NCBI RefSeq assembly: GCF_000002425.4
Contig: NC_037266.1
Span: 772,714-836,713, forward strand
Direction of reading: 5' to 3'
Source of the DNA: Physcomitrium patens
Lineage: Eukaryota > Streptophyta > Bryopsida > Funariales > Funariaceae
Length of the DNA stretch: 64,000 nt
This document shows, in pieces, positions 10,316 to 21,575 of the stretch (position 1 is its first letter; the number at the start of each line of letters is the position of its first letter). The position numbers and the translations under genes are program-made. Under the pieces are notes generated by a model. The model was not told the DNA's origin. It was given only the letters and a program-made list of their open reading frames with translations, and made no database searches.

Positions 10316-11575
10316 AAGAGACCGAAGAAAGGAATTGAGATGCCACAACGACTGATAAGCAAAAGGGAAGAAAAACTAAAATTATTAAAGGAATTTCATG
10401 ATAGTTTATGGACAGGGCATAGTGGAATCTAGGCTACTTTTGCTAAACTCAAGGAACAATATTGGTGGAAAAATATGTATCGAGATGTGCTCTCATTTGT
10501 AGAGTCATGTGAAATCTGTCAATCATATTCTAATATCCGACATCCAGATGGTCTTCATCCTACGTATCTTCTGGCTATTCATTTTAAATTGGTTGTTGAT
10601 TTGGTTATTATGCCGGTTGGGTTATGGCAGATGAGATATTTGGTTTTAGCTCGTGAAAATTTATCAAATCAAGTAGAAGGAAGAGCATTGAGGACAAAAT
10701 CTACAGAGGGGATTTGTAGGTTTTTGCTTGAAGATGTCATTTGCTGCTACGGATGCATAGGAAAAATCACTGCAGATCGTAGAGAATTAAATGCACAAGA
10801 AGCTCGTAAGTTCTTTGAAAGATGTGGAGTTAAACTATCACTAACTATTGCTTATATTCCGGAAGGGAATGCAAAAAGCGAAAGCGATCACCCACCGATT
10901 GTGAAAGCATTAATTAAAGCTTGTAATGAGAAAGTTAAAGAGTGGCCACGGCTTTTGTCATTTGCATTATGGACTGATCGAACAACACATAGTTCGATGA
11001 CAGGATATATGCCAGTAGAACTTATGACAGGTCAAAAACCAATTATGCCGATCGAAGAAAAGGTACTTACTTGGAGTATGCTACCATGGGAAGATGGATT
11101 GACAAGAGAAGAACTTTTGGCTATTAGAATTCGACAATTGGAGCAAAGAACAGAAGATGTCCAGATAGCATTGGGTAGGTTAAAAAGAGCAAGGTTACAA
11201 AACAAGGCGCGATTCGATAAGCAACATCGATTGAGACCAAAAGCAATCGAAGAAGGTGACTAGGTACTTGTTTATGATAATAGTCTAGATAATCAACATA
11301 ATACTTTGTGGAAATTTTCAAAACGTTGGTTTGGACCATATGTAGTAACAACTGTTCATGATAATGCGACTTACTCATTACGGGAGTTAGATGGTACAAA
11401 ATTGAAAATACCAATTGCAGGGAAGCGAGTAAAAATATTTAAACGAAGAGACACGGAGATGAATATGGAAGACCTTAATGAAGGTATAGAGATTCCGCAG
11501 CAAGAAGATGAAAGTGATTTGGATAATGAAGGTGACGAAGACGAATTGAGTAAAGACGTAGAGGATATATTTTGA
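10316..11575 (+). pseudogene. FL copy A integrase
   Basis: The frame continues from RNase H with TGG-to-TAG stops at 10430 and 11261. The zinc-binding module is FHDSLWTGHSG ... CEICQ. The catalytic core has D in FKLVVDLVIMP, D in ITADRRELN and a final E in PEGNAKSESDH. The C-terminal part (RLRPKAIEEGD, then KFSKRWFGPYVV) is the GPY/F module. The frame ends with an acidic tail (QQEDESDLDNEGDEDEL) and has no chromodomain. Confidence 0.88.
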
Positions 11576-11624
11576 ATTAAACAGCAATTGGATAAATTGG
11601 TGCATACCGGAGGATGCACAGGTT

Positions 11625-11637
11625 CAGAGGGGGTGGA
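11625..11637 (+). other. FL copy A polypurine tract
   Basis: CAGAGGGGGTGGA lies directly before the 3' LTR. The same tract in reverse (TCCACCCCCTCTG) follows the copy B 3' LTR at 14378-14390. Confidence 0.85.
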
Positions 11638-12997
11638 TGTCGTGTTGTAACACGAATATACCGTGAAAATATAAAGAAAGGGGACTTTTATTAATGTTCA
11701 GTTACCTCGAATATTGGGAGCAACGACCAACTCTAGTGCAAATACCGAATGGCCAAGTTCAGTCACCCCGTTACAGTCAGCCGAGGGATACTGAAATGCT
11801 CCATTTGATTCCATTAACGAGAGTCAGCAGGAACAGAAAGGACCAATTTCCACGAGGGGTGAGCCTAGTTCGAAGAGCCAATTGGATCCAATTTCAAGAA
11901 TCCAATCCGGATCCTCTTACCTAATATGAGACCTGAATTGAACGGACAATCCAATGCAGTCTTATTATGGGAAAATCCAAGTCTTACTACGGGCCTCAGC
12001 CAGTCTGACGCGAAGGACCAATTTGATCTAATTACGGAAACATTTAGGTCTTACTATGGGACTCTTAGCCAATCTGACGTGAGGACCAATTTGACCCAAT
12101 TACGTGAACATCAAGGTTACTATGGTTATCTTACCCAATATGAGACCTGAATTGTTCGGGCGACTCAATGTGGATCCGAGTACGGAGTTTCGATTCTGTT
12201 TCAGGCTGTCCTATTCTCTGTGTCGTTTCAGGGAACATTGTTTTTGATAAATGGATCTCTTAAAGGTAAAAACGGAGGAGAAAGCTCTGACGGCGAGAGC
12301 CAATTTCGAATCTAAGCCTTGATGGCGAGAGCCAATTTCGGATCTAAGCTCTCACGGCGAGAGCCAATTTCGGATCCAAGACGGAAGATTGAAGAAATTC
12401 AGAGGATAAGGTTTAGGGGAGGAGAGTTTTATTTGGAGAAAGTTTTTAGAGGGATAGAGGAGAGCTAGCTTCATGCTTCGGGTCGGGGAAGGAAAGACAT
12501 AGAATTTGGATTTTTCTTCTTCGTAGAGTTTTGGGACGATTGAGGCAATCGCTGCTGAAGTTAGTGTTGTAATGGTGAATCGGGATTTTTAAATGAAGTG
12601 GGTTTGAATACTCTTGACTGTTTTGTAAAATCGAGTTACGTCTGTGATTGAAGGATTAAAGGGGTGTCTATAGGATTGAGTATGCGGAGTGAATGAAATT
12701 TATTGGGTTAATCTAACAGGACAGTCACTGGATACAAGATCGTAAGTACAAAGGGGTATTCAAGATTAACAGTTTGGGTTGTTCGGGGTTCTCTGTAACG
12801 TCTAGAGACCTATCGGCTGGGGCAAAAAGGACTTCGACAAGCAGTCGAAGAGCACCCGTATAGATTTACTGTACATTGTGGCAGTCGTTTATATTCCAGC
12901 AGTCAAAAACTGATAGACTGCATGACTATCGACGAATCTCCATACAAAGTTCTACAGCCAGACGCCCGACGCGTTCTCGAGCAGGAAAGCACGTAAT
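11638..12997 (+). repeat. FL copy A 3' LTR, last 6 bp missing
   Basis: It is homologous to 4294-5656 and shares the repeat blocks. It ends at ACGTAAT, so the terminal ACGACA is absent. It is replaced by TAGTTACCGA (12998-13007) and then the reversed LTR end of copy B. It differs from its partner LTR at many more positions than the copy B pair do from each other, so copy A is older. Confidence 0.88.
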
Positions 12998-13040
12998 TAG
13001 TTACCGATGTCGTATTACGTGCTTTCCTGCTCAAGAACGC
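12971..13040. repeat. Fold-back at the A/B junction
   Basis: The 27 bases at 12971-12997 (GCGTTCTCGAGCAGGAAAGC...) return in reverse complement at 13014-13040 with one mismatch, around a 16-base loop. The hairpin stops exactly at the N run. It is the natural result of two LTR ends meeting tail to tail, but it is also where a read-level fold-back artefact would appear. Confidence 0.85.
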
Positions 13041-13140
13041 NNNNNNNNNNNNNNNNNNNNNNNNNNNNNNNNNNNNNNNNNNNNNNNNNNNNNNNNNNNN
13101 NNNNNNNNNNNNNNNNNNNNNNNNNNNNNNNNNNNNNNNN
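13041..13140. other. Assembly gap (100 N)
   Basis: Exactly 100 N, the usual placeholder for a gap of unknown size. It falls inside the copy B 3' LTR, about 33 bp from its outer end, so part of that LTR is unread. Confidence 0.98.
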
Positions 13141-13222
13141 AATACAAGACGGGGGAAAGGTCGTTGGAGACGGGCAGTTCATTGAGCATGCACGCTTAAT
13201 CAACTGCGTGTAGAAGTATGGA
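13141..13222. other. 82 bp next to the gap that does not match the FL LTR
   Basis: From 13223 (GCCCCAGCCGATAGG) the sequence follows the copy B 5' LTR. The preceding 82 bases do not resemble the corresponding LTR stretch at 20270-20430. This could be a foreign insertion in the LTR or a mis-joined contig end. Confidence 0.6.
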
Positions 13223-14439
13223 TGCCCCAGCCGATAGGTCTCTAGACGTTACAGAGAACCCCGAACAACCCAAACTGTTAATCTTCAATATATCTTTGTA
13301 CTTACGATCTTGTATCCACTGACTGTCTTGTTAGATTAACCCAATAAATTTCATTCACTCCGCATACTCAATCCTATAGACACCCTTTTAATTCTTCAAT
13401 CACAGACGTAACTCGATTTTACAAAACAGTCAAGAGTATTCAAACCCACTTCATTTAAAAATCCCGATTCACCATTACAACACTAACTTCAGCAGCGATT
13501 GCCTCAGTCGTCCCAAAACTCTACGAAGAAGAAAAATCCAAATTCTATGTCTTTCCTTCCCCGACCCGAAGCATGAAGCTCCTCTCTCTAATTCCCTTGA
13601 TCTTCCAAAAACCTCCAATGAAAAACCAAACTAGTAACCTTGCAAAAGCTTGAAAACTCGCCCCCCCCGATTTCCCTCAAAAAAAAAACCCACACCCTCC
13701 AAAACTATATCCCACCTAACCTTATCCTCTGAATTTCTTCAATCTTCCGTCTTAGATCCGGAATTGGCTCCCACCTCAAGCTTGGATCCGAAATTGGCTC
13801 TCGCCACCAAGTTTTCTCCTCCGTTTTTACCTTTAAGAAATCCATTTACCGAAAACAACGTTCCCTGAGACGGCACAGAGAACAGGACAGCCTGAAACAG
13901 AATCGAACTCCGTAAACGGGACCACATTGAGTCGCCCGACCAATTCAGGTCCTATATTGGTAAAGATGCCCGTAGTAACCTGGATGTTCCCGTAATTGGG
14001 TCAAATTGGTCCTCGCGTCAGATTGGCTAAGACCCGTGGTAAGACCTGGATTTCCCGTAACTAGACTGCATTGGGTTGCCCCACCAATACAGGTCTCATA
14101 TTGGGTAAGAGGACCCGGATTGGATTATCGAAATTGGATCCAATTGGCTCCTCAAACCCGTCGTGTGAATTGGTCCTTCTCTTCCTGCTGACTCCCGTTA
14201 TTGGAATCGAACGGGGCATTTCAGTATGCCCCGGCTGACTGTAACGGAGTCACTGAACCTGACCACTCAGTATTTGAACTGGAGTTGGTCGATGCTCCCA
14301 ATATTCGAGGTAACTGAATATTAATAAAATTCCCCTTTCTTTTTATTTTCACTGTATACTCGTGTTACAAGACGACATCCACCCCCTCTGAACCTGTGCA
14401 TCCTCCGGTATGCACCAATTTACCCAATTGCTGTTTGAT

Positions 14440-15663
14440 TCAGAATATATCCCCTACGTCTTTGTCCAGTTCCTCTTCGTCACCTTCATTATCCATATCA
14501 CTTTCATCTTCTTGCTGCGGAATCTCTGTACCTTCATTAAGGTCTTCCATATTCATCTCTGTGTATCTTCGTTTAAATATTTTTACTCTCTTCCCTGCAA
14601 TTGGTATTTTCAATTTTGTACCATCTAACTCCCGTAATGAGTAAGTCGCATTATCATGAACAATTGTTACAACATATGGTCCAAACCAACGTTTTGAAAA
14701 TTTCCGCAAAGTACTATGTTGATTATCCAGACTATTGTCATAAACAAGTACCCAGTCACCTTCCTCGATTGCTTTTGGTCTCAATCGATGTTGCTTATCG
14801 AATCGCACCTTGTTTTGTAACCTTGCTCTTTTTAACCTTTCTAATGCTATCTGGACATCTTCCATTCTTTGCTCCAATTGTCGAATCCTAATAGCCAGAA
14901 GTTCTTCTCTTGTCAATCCATCTTCCCATGGTAGCATACTCCAAGTAAGTACCTTTTCTTCAATCGGCATAATTGGTTTTTGACCTGTCATAAGTTCTAC
15001 TGGCATATATCTTGTCACCGAACTATGTGTTGTTCGATCAGCCCATAATGCAAATGACAAAAGCCGTGGCCACTCTTTAACTTTCTTATTACAAGCTTTA
15101 ATTAATGCTTTCACAATCAGTGGGTGATCGCTTTCGCTTTTTGCATTCCCTTCCGGAATATAAGCAGTAGTTAGTGATAGTTTAACTCCACATCTTTCAA
15201 AGAACTTACGAGCTTCTTGTGCATTTAATTCTCTACGATCTGCAGTGATTTTTCCTATGCATCCGTAGCAGCAAATGACATCTTCAAGCAAAAACCTACA
15301 AATCCCCTCTATAGATTTTGTCCTCAATGCTCTTCCTTCTACTTGATTTGATAAATCTTCACGAGCTAAAACCAAATATCTCATCTCCCATAACCCAACC
15401 GGCATAATAACCAAATCAACAACCCATTTAAAATGAATAGCCAGAGGATACGTAGAATGAAGACCATCTCGATGTCGGATATTAGAATACGATTGACAGA
15501 TTTCACATGACTCTACAAATGAGAGCACATCTCGATACATATTTTTCCACCAATATCGTTCCTTGAGTTTAGCAAAAGTAGCCCAGATTCCTCTATGCCC
15601 TGCCCATAAACTATCATGAAACTCCTTTAATAATTTTAGTTTTTCTTCCCTTTCGCCTATCAC
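14440..15663 (-). pseudogene. FL copy B integrase (one nonsense change from RT)
   Basis: An open frame of 407 codons runs straight on from RT/RNase H in the same frame. A single CGA-to-TGA (15664-15666; copy A has CGA) separates them. It has an intact HHCC (FHDSLWAGHRG ... CEICQ), catalytic D, D and E (KWVVDLVIMP, ITADRRELN, PEGNAKSESDH), the GDWVLVYDNSL and RWFGPYVV C-terminal modules, and an acidic tail. This is the least damaged integrase in the window. Confidence 0.9.
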
Positions 15664-17720
15664 TCATTGTGGCATCTCAATTCCTTTCTTCGGTCTCTTC
15701 CATAAGAATCCATCTCGAAGTAAAAATCCATATGCTTTTTTTCTTATTTGTTTGAATTTTTCTGTAGACCAATTCCCTTGCTTAGTCAAGGTATTCAAAT
15801 AATGACCAATATCCAATAATTCTCCTTCATAAGCTTCTTCAAGAAATAGCTTGTCTTCTCTGTTGAGATTTGATATTGAATAGAATTTCAATCCGACATC
15901 ATCAATGTCTTCAACCATTTCGTCCTCCCTCTCGTATCTTGCTCGAGATAGCATGTCTGCTACTAAATTGTCCTTTCCAGTGATATGCTTAAATTCTGGA
16001 TTTAGTGACTTAATATAAGCAATCCATCTCAACATTGCAATATCCGGCGTTGAACAGTTAATAATCATTCCAAGCAATGGCAAGCAATCTGTTTCAATTA
16101 CTACTACTGCCCCAATCAAATAGTCCTTTTCAGCTTTCATAGCCGAAACGACTCCCCAAAGTTCTCTTTTGACTTGCGAATATGCACGCTGACGAATACT
16201 TAAAACTTTAGTTCCAAATCGAACTGCAAATCTACTCCCATTCGAATCATCTTTACCCACCGCCCATCCAACGGCAATTGGACTAGCGTCTACAGTAAGA
16301 ATCACTGGTCTATTGCACTTATAATCAACCTTCTTCAATATTGGAGGTGACATCAATAATTTCTTCAATCTTTGCATTGCCTGAATATGCCTTTCTTCCC
16401 ATTCAAATCGGTAACCCTTGCGTAACAGTTCATATAATGGATCCACTATGTGAGCAAAATGAAGGATCCAGATTCGATAAAATACACATGCACCCAAAAA
16501 CCTGTGAACCTCTGTTAAAGAATCACAATCCTCTTTCATCCTTCCAATTGCATCAACTTTAGTCGGATCTGGTTTTCTTCCGTAAGATCTGCATAAATGT
16601 CCAACAATTACAACCTCTCGCACTCCAAATACGGACTTCATACCCGATAATGTAAGATGAACTTCTCCAAGCCGAGTTAAAATCTTTTCACAATCTTGTA
16701 TATGATCAACAACATATCTGCGACATCCCCTCGTATCTAAAGTTTCATCCTTGTCTCCTTCTCTGCACCCCTTTATAGGAACATCATCCAGAAAAGGCAT
16801 AGTCTTTTTCGGGATAAAATCTCTCAATACCTTATTCATCCCATTCATCATATGCGCAATTGAGTTGGTCGCGCCTTGAGGAAGAGTGCACATTCTAACC
16901 AATCCAAGTGGTGTCCTCATCGTTGTCATATCTCTACTTCCTTCGGCAAGTTGAAATTGATCATAACCTGAATACAAATCACCCATTGAATAGATCGCCC
17001 TTCCAGCAAACGCCTCAGCAAATTCATCCACAATAGGTCCAATTCCTGCATTCCTGGCAGTTACAGCATTCACCGGCTGTATATCTTGAATAAACCGCAG
17101 TGACCCATTCTTCTTAGGTACCGTAAACCATCGACTAGAATACGGCGTAAATGAAGGTTCTAACATTCTTTCAATAGTTCCACCAATTTAGGTAAATGTA
17201 CCCTCGGTACTGGAATCGGTCTTAGATTCCAAGGTACATGCGGTACAGTGAAGATAACCATAGGTATTATAATATTTGGATCCACACACCCAATTTCATG
17301 AGATTCGAAGGCAAACGATCTACCTTGTTTAGCCAACATCTTTTTGAAGCAAGTAATTTCCTCCGGCAATAATGAACCATCAGAACCAATCTTCAATTCT
17401 TCAAAAGTCTCTTCAGTAAACTGATGTCCAATACTCATTGGATCTCTTAAACTTGCTTCTTTTGATGCTTCTCCCATTTGTTCTTTAAAATCTTCTGGTA
17501 ATGGTCCGGCAACAGGCTTTACCTTCTTATCTGCCGTTTTATATCTCGTCTCTACTGTAACTTCTGGTGCTTGAAAAGATTCAAGCATGGTATAAACCTC
17601 TCTTGAATGAATCTCAACAATCTTATCATTATCCCCTAACCCAATAGATGTAATTAATTCCAATGAATCTTCCAGCCCATTTTCTTCATAAATACCCAAA
17701 ATCCTCTCATCATCTTGCAA
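15664..17720 (-). pseudogene. FL copy B reverse transcriptase and RNase H, one 16-nt deletion
   Basis: Two frames, 17160-17720 (linker to PKLVELLKE) and 15664-17166 (PSFTPYSSRWFTVPKKN onward), are separated by a net 16-nt deletion relative to copy A near 17160. Palm motifs SMGDLYSGYDQF and MPFLDDVPIKG and RNase H motifs LTVDASPIAVGW and DNLVADMLSR are intact. Just upstream, copy B lacks 102 nt of the protease-RT linker that copy A keeps (8096-8200); that loss is in frame. Confidence 0.9.
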
Positions 17721-17725
17721 TGTAC

Positions 17726-20170
17726 CTACCTTGCGTAACTGTCCTTCGATATCATATAATCTTTTTCTTTCTTTTTTTTTAAAATCATCAACTTTCTTAA
17801 CAGTGGTACCTCCCCAAAATCCTTAAATCCTTCAACAATCTTTGGCAATGGTTTCTCCCTCAACCTATCTCGATTCTGTTCATGGTTAGGAGATACTGTT
17901 AGAAATTGTACAGCTTTCCTCCCATCTTCGCTCCGTACCCTTGCATAAGCAGAACCATCGTCAAGTACCTTTGTTTCCATCCGTGTTGCCGTGATATAAG
18001 GTTGTCCTAAAATCAACGGATAAGACGTTGTATCTTGAACGAAGAAATGTTGCTCCGTCGCAACATCCCCAATCCGAATTTTGACATCTGGACAAGCTCC
18101 ATATAATTCGCCTCGTGTGTTATTAGCTGCTCGTATTGCCCATCCATGTTCCATATCAATTGGCCATTTTTGCTTCTTATAAAGATCTTTAGACATGAGA
18201 TTTATTTCAGAACCATGGTCCACCAAAGCAACTATTGGTTCTTCTATATCTCCTACCTTCATCAATACCTCAGTAGTTGCGCTTGCCCAATGCTTTCGAG
18301 TATAATGGCTCAAAGTTTCTATTTCCTTGTCACTAGAATCTTCGAAACGTACTCGCTGATTATATCTATTCTTTTCATTTGTTGGTTGCTTGTAACCAAT
18401 ATCAACCTCTTCTTCATCTCTACATATTCTTGCATCAATAGCATGACTCATTCTAGTTTCGCTCATTAATTGCCTCTTTCGCTTAATGCTATCAATGATA
18501 ACATCATGAAACTCCTTCTTTGCAATTCTCAAGACTTCTTTCAATGTGAATTCCACCTTAGCATTTAATATACGTTCTTCCAACACCCCTTTCAAATTTG
18601 TTGCCGCTTCAATGTCAGAAAGTAGCTTATAAGCAATTGATTTGCCCTTATCTTTTGTCTCCGTTGTTTTTTCTCCCAACGATGCTGAGGTATCCTTTAC
18701 AGGCAATTCTTGTGAAGCTGCCTCCCGAGCCTTGTCTCCTCGAGTTTGCCTCTTAAAAGAATTTCCTTCTCTAGTATCATCAAAATTTCCTCGTCTTTTT
18801 TCTTCCATCAAAGCTTCATGTTGGCTTTTAGCAATATATGCATGAACTGAAAGAGACTCAACAGGATCCTCCCAACCTATTCTTCCTCGTATTGTAGCTG
18901 CAGTTCTCAATAACGCTTCTCGAGGTAATTTCCCTTCTTGCATTGTAGAAACGACAGAAGCCCAAAACTCACTAGTTTCCGTACTCCCACCAATTTCATC
19001 CTCTACTCTTGCACCATAACTTGCACTTTCTCGTGCTACTGTTTCATGCCCTTTTAAGTAATCTTCAACCAATGCTCTCATTCCTCCCTTGCCAAAATTG
19101 GTTTGAAGAAGATCCTCCCTACCTTTCAATGCTATCTTTCCATCTTTCCAGCAAATAATTCCCTGCCGTATCATATTATTAAATTCATTGCAATCTTTTC
19201 TAGTGTGTGAAGCATCATCACACCAAATGCATCTTTGTACATATCTTTGTTTTGAAACATTCTTCGAATTGTTTATAGAAGTATTTTCTTCAAGTCTTGC
19301 CAATTTGATTTGAAGATCTCGCATTCCTCGTATAATTTCTTCCATTTCAATATCTGCTTTCTTTGACAAGGATGTCGAAGGTTGAACTGTAGGCATTGTC
19401 GGTGGTGTTGTACGTACTGGAGCTTTGGGTGCTTGTACTGTTTTTGGAATATTACTCCTATCCTTCCTCCTTTCTTTTTTTGTAAACAACCCCACCGCAT
19501 CTTCAACGTTCTTCCACTTTGTTGTCAATCCTTCATCTTCTTCTTTGTCTTCAAGAAGGGGTTCTAATTTCTCTTGTAATTCTCCATCAGCAGCTTGAAG
19601 AAATAGATCAACTTTTTTCGGCTCCAATGTCAATTTTTCTACCTTCGATAGTTGAGAGTACTGCCTCTCAAATTCCCTTAGTAGCTCTGTTGCTTGCAAA
19701 TTCTTATTGGGCCATTCAATCCATCCCAGAAACAGCTTCTTAGTAACGCGATCAGCATCTTCCAAGAAATATTCGTCTTTCAATGCATGTGAAAAATCCT
19801 CCCATGAATTCCCACAACGATCCGTAATCGATGTAATGTGGTCCCTTATCTCCGGTATCGTGGCAAGTCCAAATAGTGCAACCATTTTCTTCTCAGAAAC
19901 CCGATTTAATTCCATTTCACGAATATAACATCTTAAATACCTTGAAATATTCCTCCCATCAAATTGATCAATTTTATTGACCACTGCTTACAATGCTTTG
20001 GTTGCCAAAGCTTCCTTTTGATCATTGCTTTGCTGTTGCTGCATTGACAATGAGAAGGCTTGAAACAAACTAGCAATAGACGGATCCATGTGCATACCTT
20101 GTCCTTTAGAAGACTCCCCTCCAGAAACTTCTCCCAAAAATCCTTCAAAATTTTTATTTTCGTTTTCCAT
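17726..20170 (-). pseudogene. FL copy B gag-protease, one premature stop
   Basis: It starts at ATG 20170 (MENENKNFEGFLGE, then a Gln-rich MQQQQSNDQ stretch). It is stopped by CAA-to-TAA at 19988-19990, one codon from the lesion in copy A. The remaining 752-codon frame runs through the capsid-like region, the CCHC knuckle CIWCDDASHTRKDC, a basic Lys/Glu-rich spacer, and the protease with VDHGSEINLMS and PLILGQPYITA. It leaves the RT frame by -1 at the same place as copy A. Confidence 0.9.
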
Positions 20171-20220
20171 AAAAATAAAGATAAAATCAACCGAAATCCA
20201 ATACCTTCTACCTCAAGCTT

Positions 20221-20237
20221 TCACGTCGGGTTCACCA
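20221..20237 (-). other. FL copy B primer-binding site
   Basis: Reverse complement of TGGTGAACCCGACGTGA, 4 bp from the LTR edge at 20242, as in copy A. Confidence 0.7.
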
Positions 20238-20241
20238 CTTA

Positions 20242-21575
20242 TGTCGTATTACGTGCTTTTCTGCTCGAGAACGCGCCGGGCGTCTGGCTGTAGAAGGTTG
20301 TATGGAGATTCGCCGATAGTCATGCAGTCTATCAGTTTTTGACTGCTGGAATATAAACGACTGCAACAATGTACAGTAAATCTATACGGGTGCTCTTCGA
20401 CTGCTTGTCGAAGTCCTTTTTGCCCCAGCCGATAGGTCTCTAGATGTTACAGAGAACCCCGAACAACCCAAACTGTTAATCTTCAATACCCCTTTGTACT
20501 TACGATCTTGTATCCACTGACTGTCCTGTTAGATTAACCCAATAAATTTCATTCACTCCGCATACTCAATCTTATAGACACCCCTTTAATCCTTCAATCA
20601 CAGACGTAACTCGATTTTACAAAACAGTCAAGAGTATTCAAACCCACTTCATTTAAAAATCCCGATTCACCATTACAACACTAACTTCAGCAGCGATTGC
20701 CTCAGTCTTCCCAAAACTCTACGAAGAAGAAAAATCCAAATTCTATGTCTTTCCTTCCCCGACCCGAAGCATGAAGCTCCTCTCTCTAATTCCCTTGATC
20801 TTCCAAAAACCTCCAATGAAAAACCAAACTAGTAACCTTGTAAAAGCTTGAAAACTCGCCCCCCCCGATTTCCCTCAAAAAAAAAACCCACACCCTCCAA
20901 AACTATATCCCACCTAACCTTATCCTCTGAATTTCTTCAATCTTCCGTCTTAGATCCGGAATTGGCTCCCACCTCAAGCTTGGATCCAAAATTGGCTCTC
21001 GCCGCCAAGCTTTCTCCTCCGTTTTTACCTTTAAGAAATCCATTTACCGAAAACAACGTTCCCTGAGACGGCACAGAGAACAGGACAGCCTGAAACAGAA
21101 TCGAACCCCGTAATCGGGACCACATTGAGTCGCCCGACCAATTCAGGTCCTATATTGGTAAAGATGCCCGTAGTAACCTGGATATTCTCGTAATTGGGTC
21201 AAATTGGTCCTCGCGTCAGATTGGCTAAGACCCGTAGTAAGACCTGGATTTCCCGTAACTAGACTGCATTGGGTTGCCCCACCAATACAGGTCTCATATT
21301 GGGTAAGAGGACCCGGATTGGATTATCGAAATTGGATCCAATTGGCTCCTCGAACCCGTCGTGTGAATTGGTCCTTCTCTTCCTGCTGACTCCCGTTATT
21401 GGAATCGAACGGGGCATTTCAGTATGCCCCGGCTGACTGTAACGGAGTCACTGAACCTGACCACTCAGTATTTGTACTGGAGTTGGTCGATGCTCCCAAT
21501 ATTCGAGGTAACTGAATATTAATAAAATTCCCCTTTCTTTTTATTTTCACTGTATACTCGTGTTACAACACGACA
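20242..21575 (-). repeat. FL copy B 5' LTR (1334 bp)
   Basis: Bounded by TGTCGTATTACG (20242) and CAACACGACA (21575). The U3 end contains an imperfect 18-bp palindrome, GTCGTGTTGTAACACGAG. Chromo-1 gag sequence resumes at 21576. Confidence 0.92.

Larger units (their letters stand above)
13008..14377 (-). repeat. FL copy B 3' LTR (contains the gap)
   Basis: In reverse orientation it begins TGTCGTATTACG and ends GACGACA. From 13223 on it is nearly identical to 20430-21575, with only scattered single changes (for example GTTACAAGACGACA here, GTTACAACACGACA there). This indicates a recent insertion of copy B. Confidence 0.9.
4294..21575. mobile_element. FL composite: two inverted Ty3-type elements inserted as one block in Chromo-1
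   Basis: Copy A (+) and copy B (-) sit tail to tail, so both outer ends are U3 LTR termini starting TGTCGTGTTGTAACA. The flanking four bases are ACGA on the left (4290-4293) and ACGG on the right (21576-21579), a possible 4-bp target duplication with one mismatch. No 5-bp duplication fits. A and B gag proteins differ at roughly one residue in ten, and the two LTR pairs carry copy-specific variants. They are therefore two different genomic copies and not a recent inverted duplication. The junction at 12998-13140 contains an assembly gap. Confidence 0.85.

Noticed and set aside
12876..13213. ORFs spanning the N run
   Set aside because: They are open only because N codons are not stops.
14396..14891. 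Plus-strand ORFs of 70-96 codons inside copy B
   Set aside because: Antisense shadows of the integrase frame, repeated as mirror images in copy A.
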